Of a stretch of 54,043 nt of DNA, positions 26,606-35,309 are shown in pieces (positions within the stretch are counted from its first letter, which is position 1; each line of letters opens with the position of its first letter). Below the pieces are notes generated by a model. That model was not told where the DNA came from, made no database searches, and was given only the letters and a program-made list of their open reading frames with translations. A program made the position numbers and the translations under genes. Source of the DNA: Hyphomicrobiales bacterium (lineage in GTDB: Bacteria > Pseudomonadota > Alphaproteobacteria > Rhizobiales > Rhizobiaceae). Location: positions 1 through 54,043 of the forward strand of contig UCOA01000088.1 in the NCBI GenBank assembly GCA_900474095.1, written 5' to 3'.

Positions 26606-29053
26606 TCACACCCGAACCCTGTCCGCTTTCGGGTCATACATCGGCGTCAACGACGCCACGGCCCTCACGCGAACTCCGGCAATCTCGATCTCGTAGGATG
26701 AGCCAAGCACATCCGCCTCGCTCTCGCCCTTGCAGGGCACATAGCCGAGCCCGATCGCGCCGCCGAGGTGGTGGCCGTAGTTTCCCGAGGTCACCGTGCC
26801 GACGATCCTGCCGTCACGCACCACCGCCTCGTTGTGGAACAGGAGCGGCTCCGGATCGGTCAGCTTGAACTGTACCAGCCGGCGAGACAGACCCGCTTCC
26901 TGTTTCCTCAACACGGCGTCACGACCGATGAAATCGCCCTTCTGCGCGCGAACGGCAAAACCGAGACCGGCCTCCAGCACGTGGTCCTCGTCCGTGATGT
27001 CATGACCGAAATGGCGGAAGGCTTTTTCGATGCGGCAGCTGTCGAGCGTATGGATGCCGCAAAGCTTCAGCCCGACATCCCTGCCCGCCTCGTCCAGTGT
27101 CTCGAACACATGCGCCGCCTGGTCGGTGGAGACGTAGAGTTCCCAGCCAAGTTCACCGACATAAGTGACGCGGTGGGCGCGGGCGAGGCCCATGCCGACT
27201 TCGATTTCCCGCGCCGTGCCGAAGGGGTGCGCCGCATTCGAAAAGTCGTTCGGGCTAACCTTCTGCATCAGTTCACGCGCCTTCGGCCCCATGACGCAGA
27301 GTACGGATTCCGCGGCGGTGACGTCGGTGACGACGACGAATTCGTCGGCAATGTGCCTGCGCAACCAGGCAAGATCACGCTGCAACGTGGCGCCGGGAAC
27401 GACCAGCAGAAACGCCGTTTCGGAGAGACGGGTGACCGTCAGATCGCTCTCGATACCGCCGCGGGCGTTCAGCATCTGCGTGTAGACGACGCGGTTCGTC
27501 GCGACGTCCATCTGGTTGGCGCAGAGCCGCTGCAGGAAGGCGAGGGCATCGCGGCCCTCGACACGGATCTTGCCGAAGGAGGTCATGTCGATCAGGCCGA
27601 CGCCATTGCGGATCGACAGATGCTCTTCCCTCTGGTTTTCGAACCAGTTCTGCCGCTTCCAGCTGTATTTATATTCGCGTTCCTGGCCGGGCCTCGCAAA
27701 CCAGTTGGCGCGCTCCCAGCCCGCGACTTCGCCGAACACCGCGCCGCGTGCCTTCAGGTGCTCGTGCAGAGGCGAGCGGCGCACGCCGCGCGCGGTCGCC
27801 ATCTGGCGATAGGGGAAATGGTCGGCATAGAGCAGTCCAAGCGTCTCGGTTACCCGTTCCTTGAGGTAGGTCCGGTTCTTCTGGAACGGTTGCGCCCGGC
27901 GGATGTCGACTTCCCAGAGGTCAAACGGCGGCTCGCCGTCGTTCATCCACTGCGCCAGTGCCATGCCGGCGCCGCCGGAGGAGACGATGCCGATCGAATT
28001 GTAGCCGGCCGCCACCCAATACCCCTTCAGCTCCGGCGCCTCTCCGAGATAGTAGCGATCATCCGGGGTAAAACTCTCCGGACCGTTGAAGAAGGTGTGA
28101 ATGCCGGCCGTCTCCAGCATCGGCATGCGGTTGACCGCCTTTTCGAGGATCGGCGCGAAGTGGTCGAAGTCCTCCGGCAACTGGTCGAAGCAAAAATCCT
28201 CGCGGATGCCGTCCATTCCCCAGGGCTTGGCCACCGGTTCGAAGGCGCCGAGGAGCATCTTGCCGGCATCCTCCTTGTAATAGGCGCACTCGTCGGGCAC
28301 CCGCAGAACCGGTAGCGACTTGAGGCCCGCCACCGGCTCGGTGACGATATAGAAATGCTCGCAGGCATGCAGCGGCACGGTGACGCCCGACATGTTGGCG
28401 AGCTCCCGTCCCCACATGCCAGCGGCATTGACGACGTTTTCCGTCTCGATCGTAAACGTCTCGCCGTTCTGCACGCAGGTAACGCCGGACACGCGGCCGT
28501 CCTTCTGTTGAACGGTGGTCACCTTGACGCCTTCGAGGACCGTCGCACCGTTCTGCCGCGCGCCCTTGGCGAGCGCCATGGCAATATTGGCGGGATCGCA
28601 CTGGCCGTCGAGCGGCAGATGCACGGCGGCCAGCACGTCGGAGACGTTGAGATGCGGATACATCTCCTTGACTTCGCCAGGCGAAATCTCGCGCACATCG
28701 ACGTTGAAGGCCCGCGCAAGCGAGGCCTGACGGTAGATTTCCTCCCTGCGCTCCTCTGTCAGCGCCACGGTGATCGAACCGTTCTGCTTCATGCCGGTGC
28801 CAATACCGGTCTCGGCTTCGAGATTGACGTAGAGGTCGCGCGAATATTTGGCGAGCCGCGTCATGTTCTGCGAGGCGCGCAGTTGGCCGATCAAACCTGC
28901 GGCATGCCAGGTCGTTCCGGAGGTCAATTGTTTGCGCTCCAAAAGCACGACATCCGTCCAGCCGAGTTTCGCCAGATGATAGGCGACCGAACAGCCGGAC
29001 ACGCCGCCGCCGATGATCACGGCTCTTGCCCTGGAGGGAATGGCCTTGCTCAT
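26606..29053 (-). CDS. Dimethylglycine/sarcosine dehydrogenase-like flavoprotein (DAO + GcvT)
   Basis: An 815-residue two-part enzyme. The N-terminal FAD-dependent DAO domain has the nucleotide motif IIGGGVSG (13-20) and the motif TWHAAG, whose His50 is the covalent FAD site in mitochondrial DMGDH and sarcosine dehydrogenase. The C-terminal half, from about residue 430, is a GcvT-like tetrahydrofolate-binding module (RVEGRDALAFLQRL, YVGELGWELYV). The family oxidatively removes an N-methyl group and passes the one-carbon unit to tetrahydrofolate. It overlaps the upstream paralogue by 4 nt (ATGA) and precedes the Rieske gene by 66 nt, forming a probable three-gene operon. Confidence 0.9.
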   Translation of the reverse strand: MSKAIPSRARAVIIGGGVSGCSVAYHLAKLGWTDVVLLERKQLTSGTTWHAAGLIGQLRASQNMTRLAKYSRDLYVNLEAETGIGTGMKQNGSITVALTEERREEIYRQASLARAFNVDVREISPGEVKEMYPHLNVSDVLAAVHLPLDGQCDPANIAMALAKGARQNGATVLEGVKVTTVQQKDGRVSGVTCVQNGETFTIETENVVNAAGMWGRELANMSGVTVPLHACEHFYIVTEPVAGLKSLPVLRVPDECAYYKEDAGKMLLGAFEPVAKPWGMDGIREDFCFDQLPEDFDHFAPILEKAVNRMPMLETAGIHTFFNGPESFTPDDRYYLGEAPELKGYWVAAGYNSIGIVSSGGAGMALAQWMNDGEPPFDLWEVDIRRAQPFQKNRTYLKERVTETLGLLYADHFPYRQMATARGVRRSPLHEHLKARGAVFGEVAGWERANWFARPGQEREYKYSWKRQNWFENQREEHLSIRNGVGLIDMTSFGKIRVEGRDALAFLQRLCANQMDVATNRVVYTQMLNARGGIESDLTVTRLSETAFLLVVPGATLQRDLAWLRRHIADEFVVVTDVTAAESVLCVMGPKARELMQKVSPNDFSNAAHPFGTAREIEVGMGLARAHRVTYVGELGWELYVSTDQAAHVFETLDEAGRDVGLKLCGIHTLDSCRIEKAFRHFGHDITDEDHVLEAGLGFAVRAQKGDFIGRDAVLRKQEAGLSRRLVQFKLTDPEPLLFHNEAVVRDGRIVGTVTSGNYGHHLGGAIGLGYVPCKGESEADVLGSSYEIEIAGVRVRAVASLTPMYDPKADRVRV

Positions 29054-31497
29054 GCGCGCAGTCTTTCATTTTTGGGATCGAACAACGGCTGGTCAGGCTG
29101 AACCGTAGCCCTGAAGCGGTCGCCGTAGATTTCGACGTCGATTTCCGTTCCGGGCTCGGCCAGATCCGCACGCAGCATGCCGAGCGCTATCGATTTGCCG
29201 ATCCGGTAGCCCCAATTGCCGGACGTCGTCTCGCCGACCACCTGGCCGTCATGCCAGAGCGTCGACATGTAGGGCGCATCACATTCGCCGGCATCGACGA
29301 CCAGTGTGACGAAGCGCTTGCCGACACCCAGCTGCTTCTCCCGCTCCAGCGCCGCCTTGCCCTTGAACTCGGGCTTTGCCCAGTCGACGAAACGCTCCAG
29401 CCCGCCCTGCAGAATGGTGTAATCGGTCGAGAGGTCGCCCTTCCAGGCGCGGTAGCCCTTCTCGATGCGCAGCGAGTCCAGCGCCTCCATGCCGAAGGGT
29501 TTCAACCCATGTTTCTGTCCCGCGGCCCAGACGGCGTCGAAGATCACGCCCGTGTCGTCAACCTTGGTGTGGATTTCCCAGCCGAGTTCACCGGCAAAGG
29601 AAACGCGCACCAGCTGGCACCAGCGTCCAGCGATCCGGCAGCTCTGATGTGTCAGCCAGCCCCTCGAAAGATCGGCGTCCGAGACCTCCGCGAGGATGTC
29701 ACGCGACTTCGGACCGGAGAGAATCTGGCACGTAAAGTTCTCTGTCACATCGTCCAGCGTGAATGCGGCATCCTCCGGCCGATGCTTTTTCAGCCATTCG
29801 AAGTCATGCCACTGCGCGGTCGCCGCTGTGATCAGGAAAAAGAAATCCTCCTCCAGTGCCATAACCGACATTTCGGTGACGATACGGCCCTTGTCGTCGG
29901 CGAAATAGGCAAGGCCGATACGGCCGGGCTTCGGCACCTTGCCGGTGATGAGCCCAAGCAGCCAGTCGCGCGCGCCCTCGCCCTTCAGGCGATAACGCGA
30001 GAAGCCAGGAAGATCTAGAATGCCGACCGCATCGCGAACCGCCAGGCATTCCTCCTCGATCCGTTTTTTCCACGGACCCGCTCGATTCCAGGTCTGCGTT
30101 GATTGCTCGGACGTATCGTCGCCCGGCTTGGCGTACCAGTTGGCGCGCTCCCAGCCATTGTAGGGCTTGAACCGCGCGCCGAGCGCCGCGATCCGGTCGT
30201 TGATCGGCGACAGTTTCCTGTTGCGGCCGGCCGGCCACGCGTGCTTGGGAAAATGCATCGCATATTCGTGGCCATAGACTTCCATGCCCTTGGCGACGCA
30301 GTAGTCCTGGGTCGCAAAACTGGTGAAGCGGCGTGGATCGCAGGACCACATGTCCCACTCGCTCTCGCCTTCGGTCACCCATTCGGCCAACACCTTGCCG
30401 GCGCCACCAGCCTGGCAGATGCCGAAGGTGAAGACGCAGGCCTCGAAGGCATTCGGCACGCCCGGCATCGGACCTATCAGCGGATTGCCGTCCGGCGCGT
30501 AAGGGATCGGTCCGTTGATCATCCGCGACAGGCCGGCGGTGCCGAGGATTGGCACGCGCTCGACGGCGTCGTTCAGATACCATTCCAGCCGCTCCAGATC
30601 GTCCGGGAAGAGCTGGAAGGAAAAATCCTCCGGCATCGGATCGTCCGGCGTCACCCAATGTGCCTTGCAGTTGCGCTCATAGGGACCGAGGTTCATCCCG
30701 GTCTTTTCCTGACGCAGGTAGTAGGAACTATCCACGTCGCGTAGCAGCGGCAACTTGTGGCCGGCCTCCTTCGACCATGCCGCCAGCTCCGGGATTTCCT
30801 CGAACAGCATGTACTGGTGGCTCATCACCATCATCGGCACATCGCGGCCGAACCACCTGCCGACCTCACGGGCATAGTAGCCAGCGGCATTGACGACGTA
30901 TTCGCAGCGGATTTCGCCTTTCGCCGTCGAAATCACCCATTCGTCATTTTCCCGGCGAGCGCCGGTTGCGGGACAGAAGCGGAAGATTTTCGCCCCCATG
31001 TCACGTGCGCCTTTCGCCAATGCCTGTGTCAGCTGCGCCGGATCGATATCGCCGTCATGAGGGTCGTAGAGCGCGCCGGTGAGGTCATGCGTCTCGACGA
31101 AGGGATAGCGCGTCTTGATCTCGTCGGGCGCCAGGATATCAAGATCCATGCCCTGGTACCGGCCCATGCCGACGACGCGCTTGAATTCCTGCAGCCGTTC
31201 CTTCGAATGGCCAAGCCGCACCGAGCCGGTGACGTGGTAGTTCATCGGATAGTCGACCAGCGCTCCAAGCTCTCGATAGAGCGAAGCCGAATAGCGCTGC
31301 ATGTTCATGATCGACCAGGAGGACGAAAAGGTCGGCACATTGCCCGCCGCATGCCACGTCGAACCGGCCGTCAGTTCATTCTTCTCCAGAAGCACGCAAT
31401 CGCTCCACCCGGCCTTTGCCAGATGATAGAGCGCAGACGCTCCGACCGCACCGCCCCCGATGATCACCACACGCGCATGAGACGGCAAATTCGACAT
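29050..31497 (-). CDS. Dimethylglycine/sarcosine dehydrogenase-like flavoprotein, second paralogue
   Basis: Also 815 residues when started at the ATG at 31497, which has AAGGGA about 6 nt upstream; a start at 31530 would add 11 residues. The N-terminal FAD motif IIGGGAVG (12-19) and TWHAAG with His49 are conserved, then the GcvT-type module (KGEGARDWLLGLI, FAGELGWEIHT). It is the promoter-proximal gene of the cluster and is divergent from a LysR gene. Two tandem paralogues of the same length suggest successive demethylations, or a heteromer, rather than redundancy. Confidence 0.9.
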   Translation of the reverse strand: MSNLPSHARVVIIGGGAVGASALYHLAKAGWSDCVLLEKNELTAGSTWHAAGNVPTFSSSWSIMNMQRYSASLYRELGALVDYPMNYHVTGSVRLGHSKERLQEFKRVVGMGRYQGMDLDILAPDEIKTRYPFVETHDLTGALYDPHDGDIDPAQLTQALAKGARDMGAKIFRFCPATGARRENDEWVISTAKGEIRCEYVVNAAGYYAREVGRWFGRDVPMMVMSHQYMLFEEIPELAAWSKEAGHKLPLLRDVDSSYYLRQEKTGMNLGPYERNCKAHWVTPDDPMPEDFSFQLFPDDLERLEWYLNDAVERVPILGTAGLSRMINGPIPYAPDGNPLIGPMPGVPNAFEACVFTFGICQAGGAGKVLAEWVTEGESEWDMWSCDPRRFTSFATQDYCVAKGMEVYGHEYAMHFPKHAWPAGRNRKLSPINDRIAALGARFKPYNGWERANWYAKPGDDTSEQSTQTWNRAGPWKKRIEEECLAVRDAVGILDLPGFSRYRLKGEGARDWLLGLITGKVPKPGRIGLAYFADDKGRIVTEMSVMALEEDFFFLITAATAQWHDFEWLKKHRPEDAAFTLDDVTENFTCQILSGPKSRDILAEVSDADLSRGWLTHQSCRIAGRWCQLVRVSFAGELGWEIHTKVDDTGVIFDAVWAAGQKHGLKPFGMEALDSLRIEKGYRAWKGDLSTDYTILQGGLERFVDWAKPEFKGKAALEREKQLGVGKRFVTLVVDAGECDAPYMSTLWHDGQVVGETTSGNWGYRIGKSIALGMLRADLAEPGTEIDVEIYGDRFRATVQPDQPLFDPKNERLRA

Positions 31498-31556
31498 GTC
31501 TTTTCCCTTGTTCGGGATGAGTTTTGACAATGAAGCACAGCGGCATCAAGCGGTCA

Positions 31557-31584
31557 GAATTCGCTTTATTGATCGAAGAATTCG
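31557..31584. promoter_or_regulatory. Candidate LysR operator: repeated GAATTCG
   Basis: GAATTCG occurs at 31557-31563 and 31578-31584, 21 bp apart, which is two helical turns, on one face of the DNA. The pair lies 60 nt upstream of the first flavoprotein start and is the only such repeat in the divergent region. LysR proteins often bind paired half-sites of this kind. No binding data exist, so this is inference. Confidence 0.45.
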
Positions 31585-31601
31585 ATTAGATTGGGCTGAA
31601 T

Positions 31602-31699
31602 GCCCCTCATCCGGCCTGTCGGCCACCTTCTCCCGTGAACGGGGCGAAGGGACAAGCGGCACACAACGTCGTCCCGGGGAGAGGGTTAGGGTGAGGGGC
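31602..31699. repeat. RIME-like mosaic repeat, copy 2 (inverted)
   Basis: A 98-bp element bounded by GCCCCTCA/TGAGGGGC, in the opposite orientation to copy 1. Its left part (CCGGCCTGTCGGCCACCTTC) is the reverse complement of the right part of copy 1. It lies in the untranslated leader of the LysR gene, 27 nt before its ATG. Confidence 0.85.
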
Positions 31700-31726
31700 G
31701 AACTTGGAAAACACCGAGATATTTTT

Positions 31727-32575
31727 ATGCAGATCGACCTCATCGAAACCTTTCTCGACTTGATGGAAACCCGCAGCTTCAACCGCACGGCGGAAAGGCT
31801 GAACATAACGCAATCCACCGTCTCCCACCGCGTCAAGGCGCTGGAGGCGCAGTTCAACCGCAAGCTTTTCATCCGCAACAAGGGCGGCACCGCGCCGACT
31901 GCATCCGGCCTGCGCTTCCTCGATCATGCCAAGGCACTGCAGCACCAATGGCACGAGGCGACACGGGCGGTGGAAAGTGCCGGCGCCTATGAGCGCGCGA
32001 TGCGGCTCGGCATCCAGCACGACCTGGCAGAAGCCTTTGCCGGCCACTGGCTATCCGCCATCCGCGCCGACCTGCCAGCCACGTCGATCTATATGGAAGC
32101 GGATTATTCCAACCAGATGAACCGCGATCTGGCGGCCGGCGATCTCGATCTCGCCATTCTCTACACGCCACACTATCTGCCCGACCTGCATTACGAGCGG
32201 ATCGGAGACATGACCTACATCCTGGTCAGCACCATCGCGCGAACAGTCGGCGAGCTGCAGCCGGAAACCTATATCCAGGCCGTCTATTCTCCCGCCTTCG
32301 ACAGGGCCCACCGCCTGGCGTTGCCGCATCTGTCGGCCGCGCCACTGGCTTCGGGGCAGAACATCGCCATCATGGATTTGCTGAAGACACTGGGTGGCGC
32401 CGCCTACGTGATGAGCGGCACCGCTACGCGGCTTGCCAAAGAGGGCGCTGCCTTCCCGGTGGGCGATGCCCCTGCCATTCCGCAGGCGGTCTATGCCGCG
32501 ACCAGCATCCGCACGCGGCACGCGCATCAGCATCGCCGCATCATCGGCGTCATGCAGGAACTGCTTGCGTCGTAG
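31727..32575 (+). CDS. LysR-family transcriptional regulator of the demethylation cluster
   Basis: A 282-residue LysR protein. The N-terminal HTH is clear (FLDLMETRSFNRTAERLNIT, STVSHRVKALEAQF); the effector domain is shorter and less typical than usual. The ATG at 31727 was chosen because all in-frame codons upstream run through the RIME-like repeat. It is divergent from the flavoprotein-Rieske operon, which is the classic arrangement for a regulator of that operon. The inducer would be the methylated amine or a breakdown product (inference). It is convergent with the GGDEF-EAL gene. Confidence 0.88.
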   Translation: MQIDLIETFLDLMETRSFNRTAERLNITQSTVSHRVKALEAQFNRKLFIRNKGGTAPTASGLRFLDHAKALQHQWHEATRAVESAGAYERAMRLGIQHDLAEAFAGHWLSAIRADLPATSIYMEADYSNQMNRDLAAGDLDLAILYTPHYLPDLHYERIGDMTYILVSTIARTVGELQPETYIQAVYSPAFDRAHRLALPHLSAAPLASGQNIAIMDLLKTLGGAAYVMSGTATRLAKEGAAFPVGDAPAIPQAVYAATSIRTRHAHQHRRIIGVMQELLAS

Positions 32576-32596
32576 ATGCCTTCCGCAGAAATGCTA

Positions 32597-34363
32597 TCAA
32601 AGCTGGACGGCAAGTTCATTGTTTTGCGTTTCTATCAACCTGGTTAGCATTTCAGACCCCGAGACCGGATAGGCGATCGCGTAGCCCTGTAGGACATCGC
32701 AGCCGAGGCGCGTCAGAAGCTTGGCGTGCTCCAGCGTTTCGACCCCTTCGGCCACGACTTCAATGTCGAGCGCCTTGGCGATGTCGACGATCGACCGCAA
32801 CAGCCGCTTCTGTTCGCGCGACGTCGTGATCGGGAAGACAAGCCGCCGGTCGATCTTCAGTCGCCGCGGTTTCACCTTCGTCAATCCGATGATCGAGGCG
32901 TGCCCGGAACCGAAGTCGTCGATCTCGATATCGATGCCCATACCCTTCAGCGCGGCAACATTGGAAAGCACGCCTTCCTCGCTGTCGTCGAGGAAGATCG
33001 TTTCCAGCAACTCGAATGACAGCGTATCCGCCTCGAGATCCAATTGCTGCAGGTCGTCAATCAAAAGCGGATCGGAGAGCCGCGCCGCCGAGACATTCAC
33101 GGCGATCCGCGGAACGCGCACGCCCTGCCGGGCCCAGGCTCGCCGGTCTTTCAACGCCGCTTTCAGAATTGCCGCATCCAGGTCGTCCAGCATGCCAAGG
33201 CTTCCAGCGACAGTCAGGAACTCACCCGGCAACAGCAATCCGCGTTTCGGATGGCGCCACCGCGCCAAAGCCTCCAAGCCGACGATACGGCGTGTCCGGG
33301 CATCAACCTGCGCCTGGTAAAAGGGAACAAACTCGCCCTTCTCCAGCCCCCGCGCAAACTGCTTGGCAACGCGGCGCTCGTTGTTGAGCTGCGCCTTGAG
33401 TTGCGCCGAAAACACCTCCACCCTGCCCCGGCCAAGCTTCTTGGCGCGATGAAGGGCGATATCGGCTTCGGCGAGCAGGTTGGCGATATTTCTGCCGCTG
33501 GCGGACGCCAGGCCGATCGAAGCGCCGGTGCGCAACACTTCGTCATTGTGCCATATCGATTGCTTCAGCTGTTGTGCCAGCCGCTCGGCAACCGTCTTCA
33601 AATCTTCGATGGAGTCGAAGTTGGCGATCAGGACCGCAAATTCGTCACCGCCTATGCGGGTGACGATGGCGCTATTCGGCAATGCGGCGACAATCCGGCT
33701 GGCTGCGGACTTCAGCACATTGTCGCCCACCGAATGACCGGCCGTGTCGTTGATCTGCTTGAACCGGTCGAGGCCGATATGGAGGATCGCCAGCTTTTCC
33801 AGCCCGGCATCCTCTGAAAGTTCCGCCAATCGGCGATCGAAGAAGCGGCGGTTCGGCAATCCGGTCAGATAGTCGTGTTCGGCCGCATGTTCGATCCGTC
33901 GGGCACTCGCCTCGAGTGCTACTGCGCGTTTTTCGGCAATGGCCTTCTGTCGCTGCAGCGCCCGATTGAGCAGGACGTCGGCGGTCACGTCCCATTCGAC
34001 GCCGATGAAAGTGATATTTCCGCCTTCTTCGAAGCAATGCGCCCTTGAGCGAAGATATCGAAGTTTGCCGTCCGGCAGGACAATACGATACTCCGACGAA
34101 TAGATACCCTTGCCTTTGATGGCGTCGGCGAAATCCGCCGTGGCCTGCTCCCGGTCATCGGGATGGATCGCCTTGGCCCAGACCGCAGCCTTGACGCGCT
34201 TGTTTGTCTTGCCGGTTCCATAGAGCCGGTGCATCTGCCTGTCCCAGACGACTTCATCCGTCTGCGTATCGTGTTCCCATACGCCGATCCGCGAAGCATC
34301 GAGCGCGAGCTCCAGCCTCCGAAGAATATTCTGAAATTCCTGTTCGGACCGCGCCGCTTTCAT
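32597..34363 (-). CDS. PAS-GGDEF-EAL cyclic-di-GMP enzyme
   Basis: A 588-residue cytoplasmic regulator. A PAS/PAC sensor (about residues 15-130, with WAKAIHPDDREQA and EYRIVLPDGKLRYL) precedes a GGDEF domain with an intact GGDEF at 238-242 and an EAL domain with EAL at 364-366, DDFGSG at 482-487 and EGVET. Both activities are therefore possible. The product-inhibition I-site (RxxD five residues before GGDEF) is absent: that position reads PNSA. No membrane segment is seen. The ligand of the PAS domain and the output are unknown; motility or exopolysaccharide control is usual for the family. Confidence 0.9.
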   Translation of the reverse strand: MKAARSEQEFQNILRRLELALDASRIGVWEHDTQTDEVVWDRQMHRLYGTGKTNKRVKAAVWAKAIHPDDREQATADFADAIKGKGIYSSEYRIVLPDGKLRYLRSRAHCFEEGGNITFIGVEWDVTADVLLNRALQRQKAIAEKRAVALEASARRIEHAAEHDYLTGLPNRRFFDRRLAELSEDAGLEKLAILHIGLDRFKQINDTAGHSVGDNVLKSAASRIVAALPNSAIVTRIGGDEFAVLIANFDSIEDLKTVAERLAQQLKQSIWHNDEVLRTGASIGLASASGRNIANLLAEADIALHRAKKLGRGRVEVFSAQLKAQLNNERRVAKQFARGLEKGEFVPFYQAQVDARTRRIVGLEALARWRHPKRGLLLPGEFLTVAGSLGMLDDLDAAILKAALKDRRAWARQGVRVPRIAVNVSAARLSDPLLIDDLQQLDLEADTLSFELLETIFLDDSEEGVLSNVAALKGMGIDIEIDDFGSGHASIIGLTKVKPRRLKIDRRLVFPITTSREQKRLLRSIVDIAKALDIEVVAEGVETLEHAKLLTRLGCDVLQGYAIAYPVSGSEMLTRLIETQNNELAVQL

Positions 34364-34603
34364 TGTTTTCTCTATGAATGTTTCTTCACATACAAACGTG
34401 CGCGGTATTCTGCCGCAAGGTTCCTAAAGAACTATTTCCCTCGAAAAACGCGAAATGTAAGCAGAAATACAAGCAACCATTCGGTGTTGTTTAAAGTAGA
34501 CAGCCCCGCCCGGCGCACTTTGCTCCCCAATTCAGGAGGATAGACCTACGAACGAACTTCGGCAATCGCGACGGCAAGCGGCATCGCGTGTCGCAGCCTC
34601 GAA

Positions 34604-34632
34604 TTGACATGTGCCGGGGGACATCATAATCA
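34604..34632 (+). promoter_or_regulatory. Sigma-70 type promoter of the cbt operon
   Basis: TTGACA at 34604-34609 and TAATCA at 34627-34632 are separated by 17 bp. The expected start point at about 34638-34641 falls just at the beginning of the cobalamin riboswitch. The -35 box is perfect and the -10 box matches 4 of 6 bases. Confidence 0.65.
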
Positions 34633-34644
34633 TCGTCGGATCAA

Positions 34645-34878
34645 TTGGTTCCCTTGGAAGCGAACGCTTCGGGGGAGTAAATGGGAACGTGACGGATGGA
34701 CCCATGCTGGGCATCTCAATCACGGCCGACCCCGCGACTGTAGAGCGGTCGGAATTTGTCATGCCGGTCAATCCGGCAAAAGCCACTGCGGCGGCGGGCC
34801 TTGCCCGCGCCTTGGGAAGGCGAGACAGGTTCACTGGTGCCATGCACCTGACGCCGCGAGCCAGGAAACCTGCCGGTT
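34645..34878 (+). ncRNA. Cobalamin (B12) riboswitch
   Basis: The conserved core of the cobalamin element can be followed in order: TTGGTTCCCTTGG at the 5' end, ATGGGAACGTGACGGATGGA, the B12-box region GGCCGACCCCGCGACTGTAG, then AAAGCCACTG, a variable arm, and GCGAGCCAGGAAACCTGCC near the 3' end. It precedes cbtB by about 60 nt. B12 binding normally switches such genes off, so cobalt uptake would rise when B12 is scarce. Boundaries are by eye and may be off by about 10 nt. Confidence 0.9.
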
Positions 34879-34884
34879 GATAAA

Positions 34885-34918
34885 GGGCATGGTGCCCATT
34901 TGGTGGGAAGTTTCCCAC
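34885..34918 (+). promoter_or_regulatory. Hairpins between riboswitch and cbtB (possible expression platform)
   Basis: Two short inverted repeats lie between the aptamer and the cbtB ribosome binding site (CGGAGG at 34928-34933): GGGCA-TGG-TGCCC at 34885-34897 and GTGGGAA/TTCCCAC at 34903-34918. They could form part of the switch that hides or frees the ribosome site. No T tract follows, so control of translation is more likely than termination. Folding was not computed. Confidence 0.4.
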
Positions 34919-34938
34919 GCGCCATCACGGAGGTTGTC

Positions 34939-35115
34939 ATGGCTACGTCTACAGTTTCGAGCATTCCGCTCTCCCTCAACGACCGCATCACCGCCGGCAT
35001 TCTCGCCCTTCTGATCGGCGGCTTCCTGGTTTTCGGCGCCGGTCTCGCGAATTCCGCCGTGCTGCACGATACCGCACACGACGTTCGCCACTCCTACGGT
35101 TTCCCCTGCCATTGA
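34939..35115 (+). CDS. cbtB: Cobalt transporter subunit CbtB
   Basis: A 58-residue protein with one membrane segment (ITAGILALLIGGFLVFGAGLA) and the CbtB C-terminal signature LHDTAHDVRHSYGFPCH, which is rich in metal-binding His, Asp and Cys. CbtA and CbtB are predicted to form a cobalt importer in alphaproteobacteria. The ATG at 34939 has CGGAGG 5 nt upstream; an in-frame start at 34900 is less likely. It is the first gene behind the cobalamin riboswitch. Confidence 0.92.
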   Translation: MATSTVSSIPLSLNDRITAGILALLIGGFLVFGAGLANSAVLHDTAHDVRHSYGFPCH

Positions 35116-35124
35116 TCGACTGAT

Positions 35125-35149
35125 GTGGGAAGCCGCGGGCTTTCCGCAT
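35125..35149 (+). other. Hairpin between cbtB and cbtA
   Basis: An 11-bp stem TGTGGGAAGCC/GGCTTTCCGCA (two G-U pairs) with a 3-nt loop sits 9 nt after the cbtB stop in the 194-nt gap before cbtA. No T tract follows. It may partially attenuate read-through or protect the cbtB mRNA end. Confidence 0.45.
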
Positions 35150-35309
35150 TCAATCTGACGATGGATTGCAGGTTTCCATGGAACTCATGCATCGACAGAG
35201 CATGCGCCCGTGCTGCGGCACCGGGCGGCATTTACCGTGGGGATTTCAAACATAACAAGCCAGAGAGCGTTGACGTGCATCCGCTCGGCTTGAATCTGGG
35301 GGTGTCGAA

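Noticed and set aside
26768-28315. 515-codon plus-strand ORF opposite the flavoprotein gene
   Set aside because: Antisense shadow of a gene with clear FAD and GcvT motifs; no ribosome site or family pattern.
34611-34880. 89-codon plus-strand ORF over the riboswitch
   Set aside because: It coincides with the conserved cobalamin aptamer, whose RNA motifs explain the sequence better.
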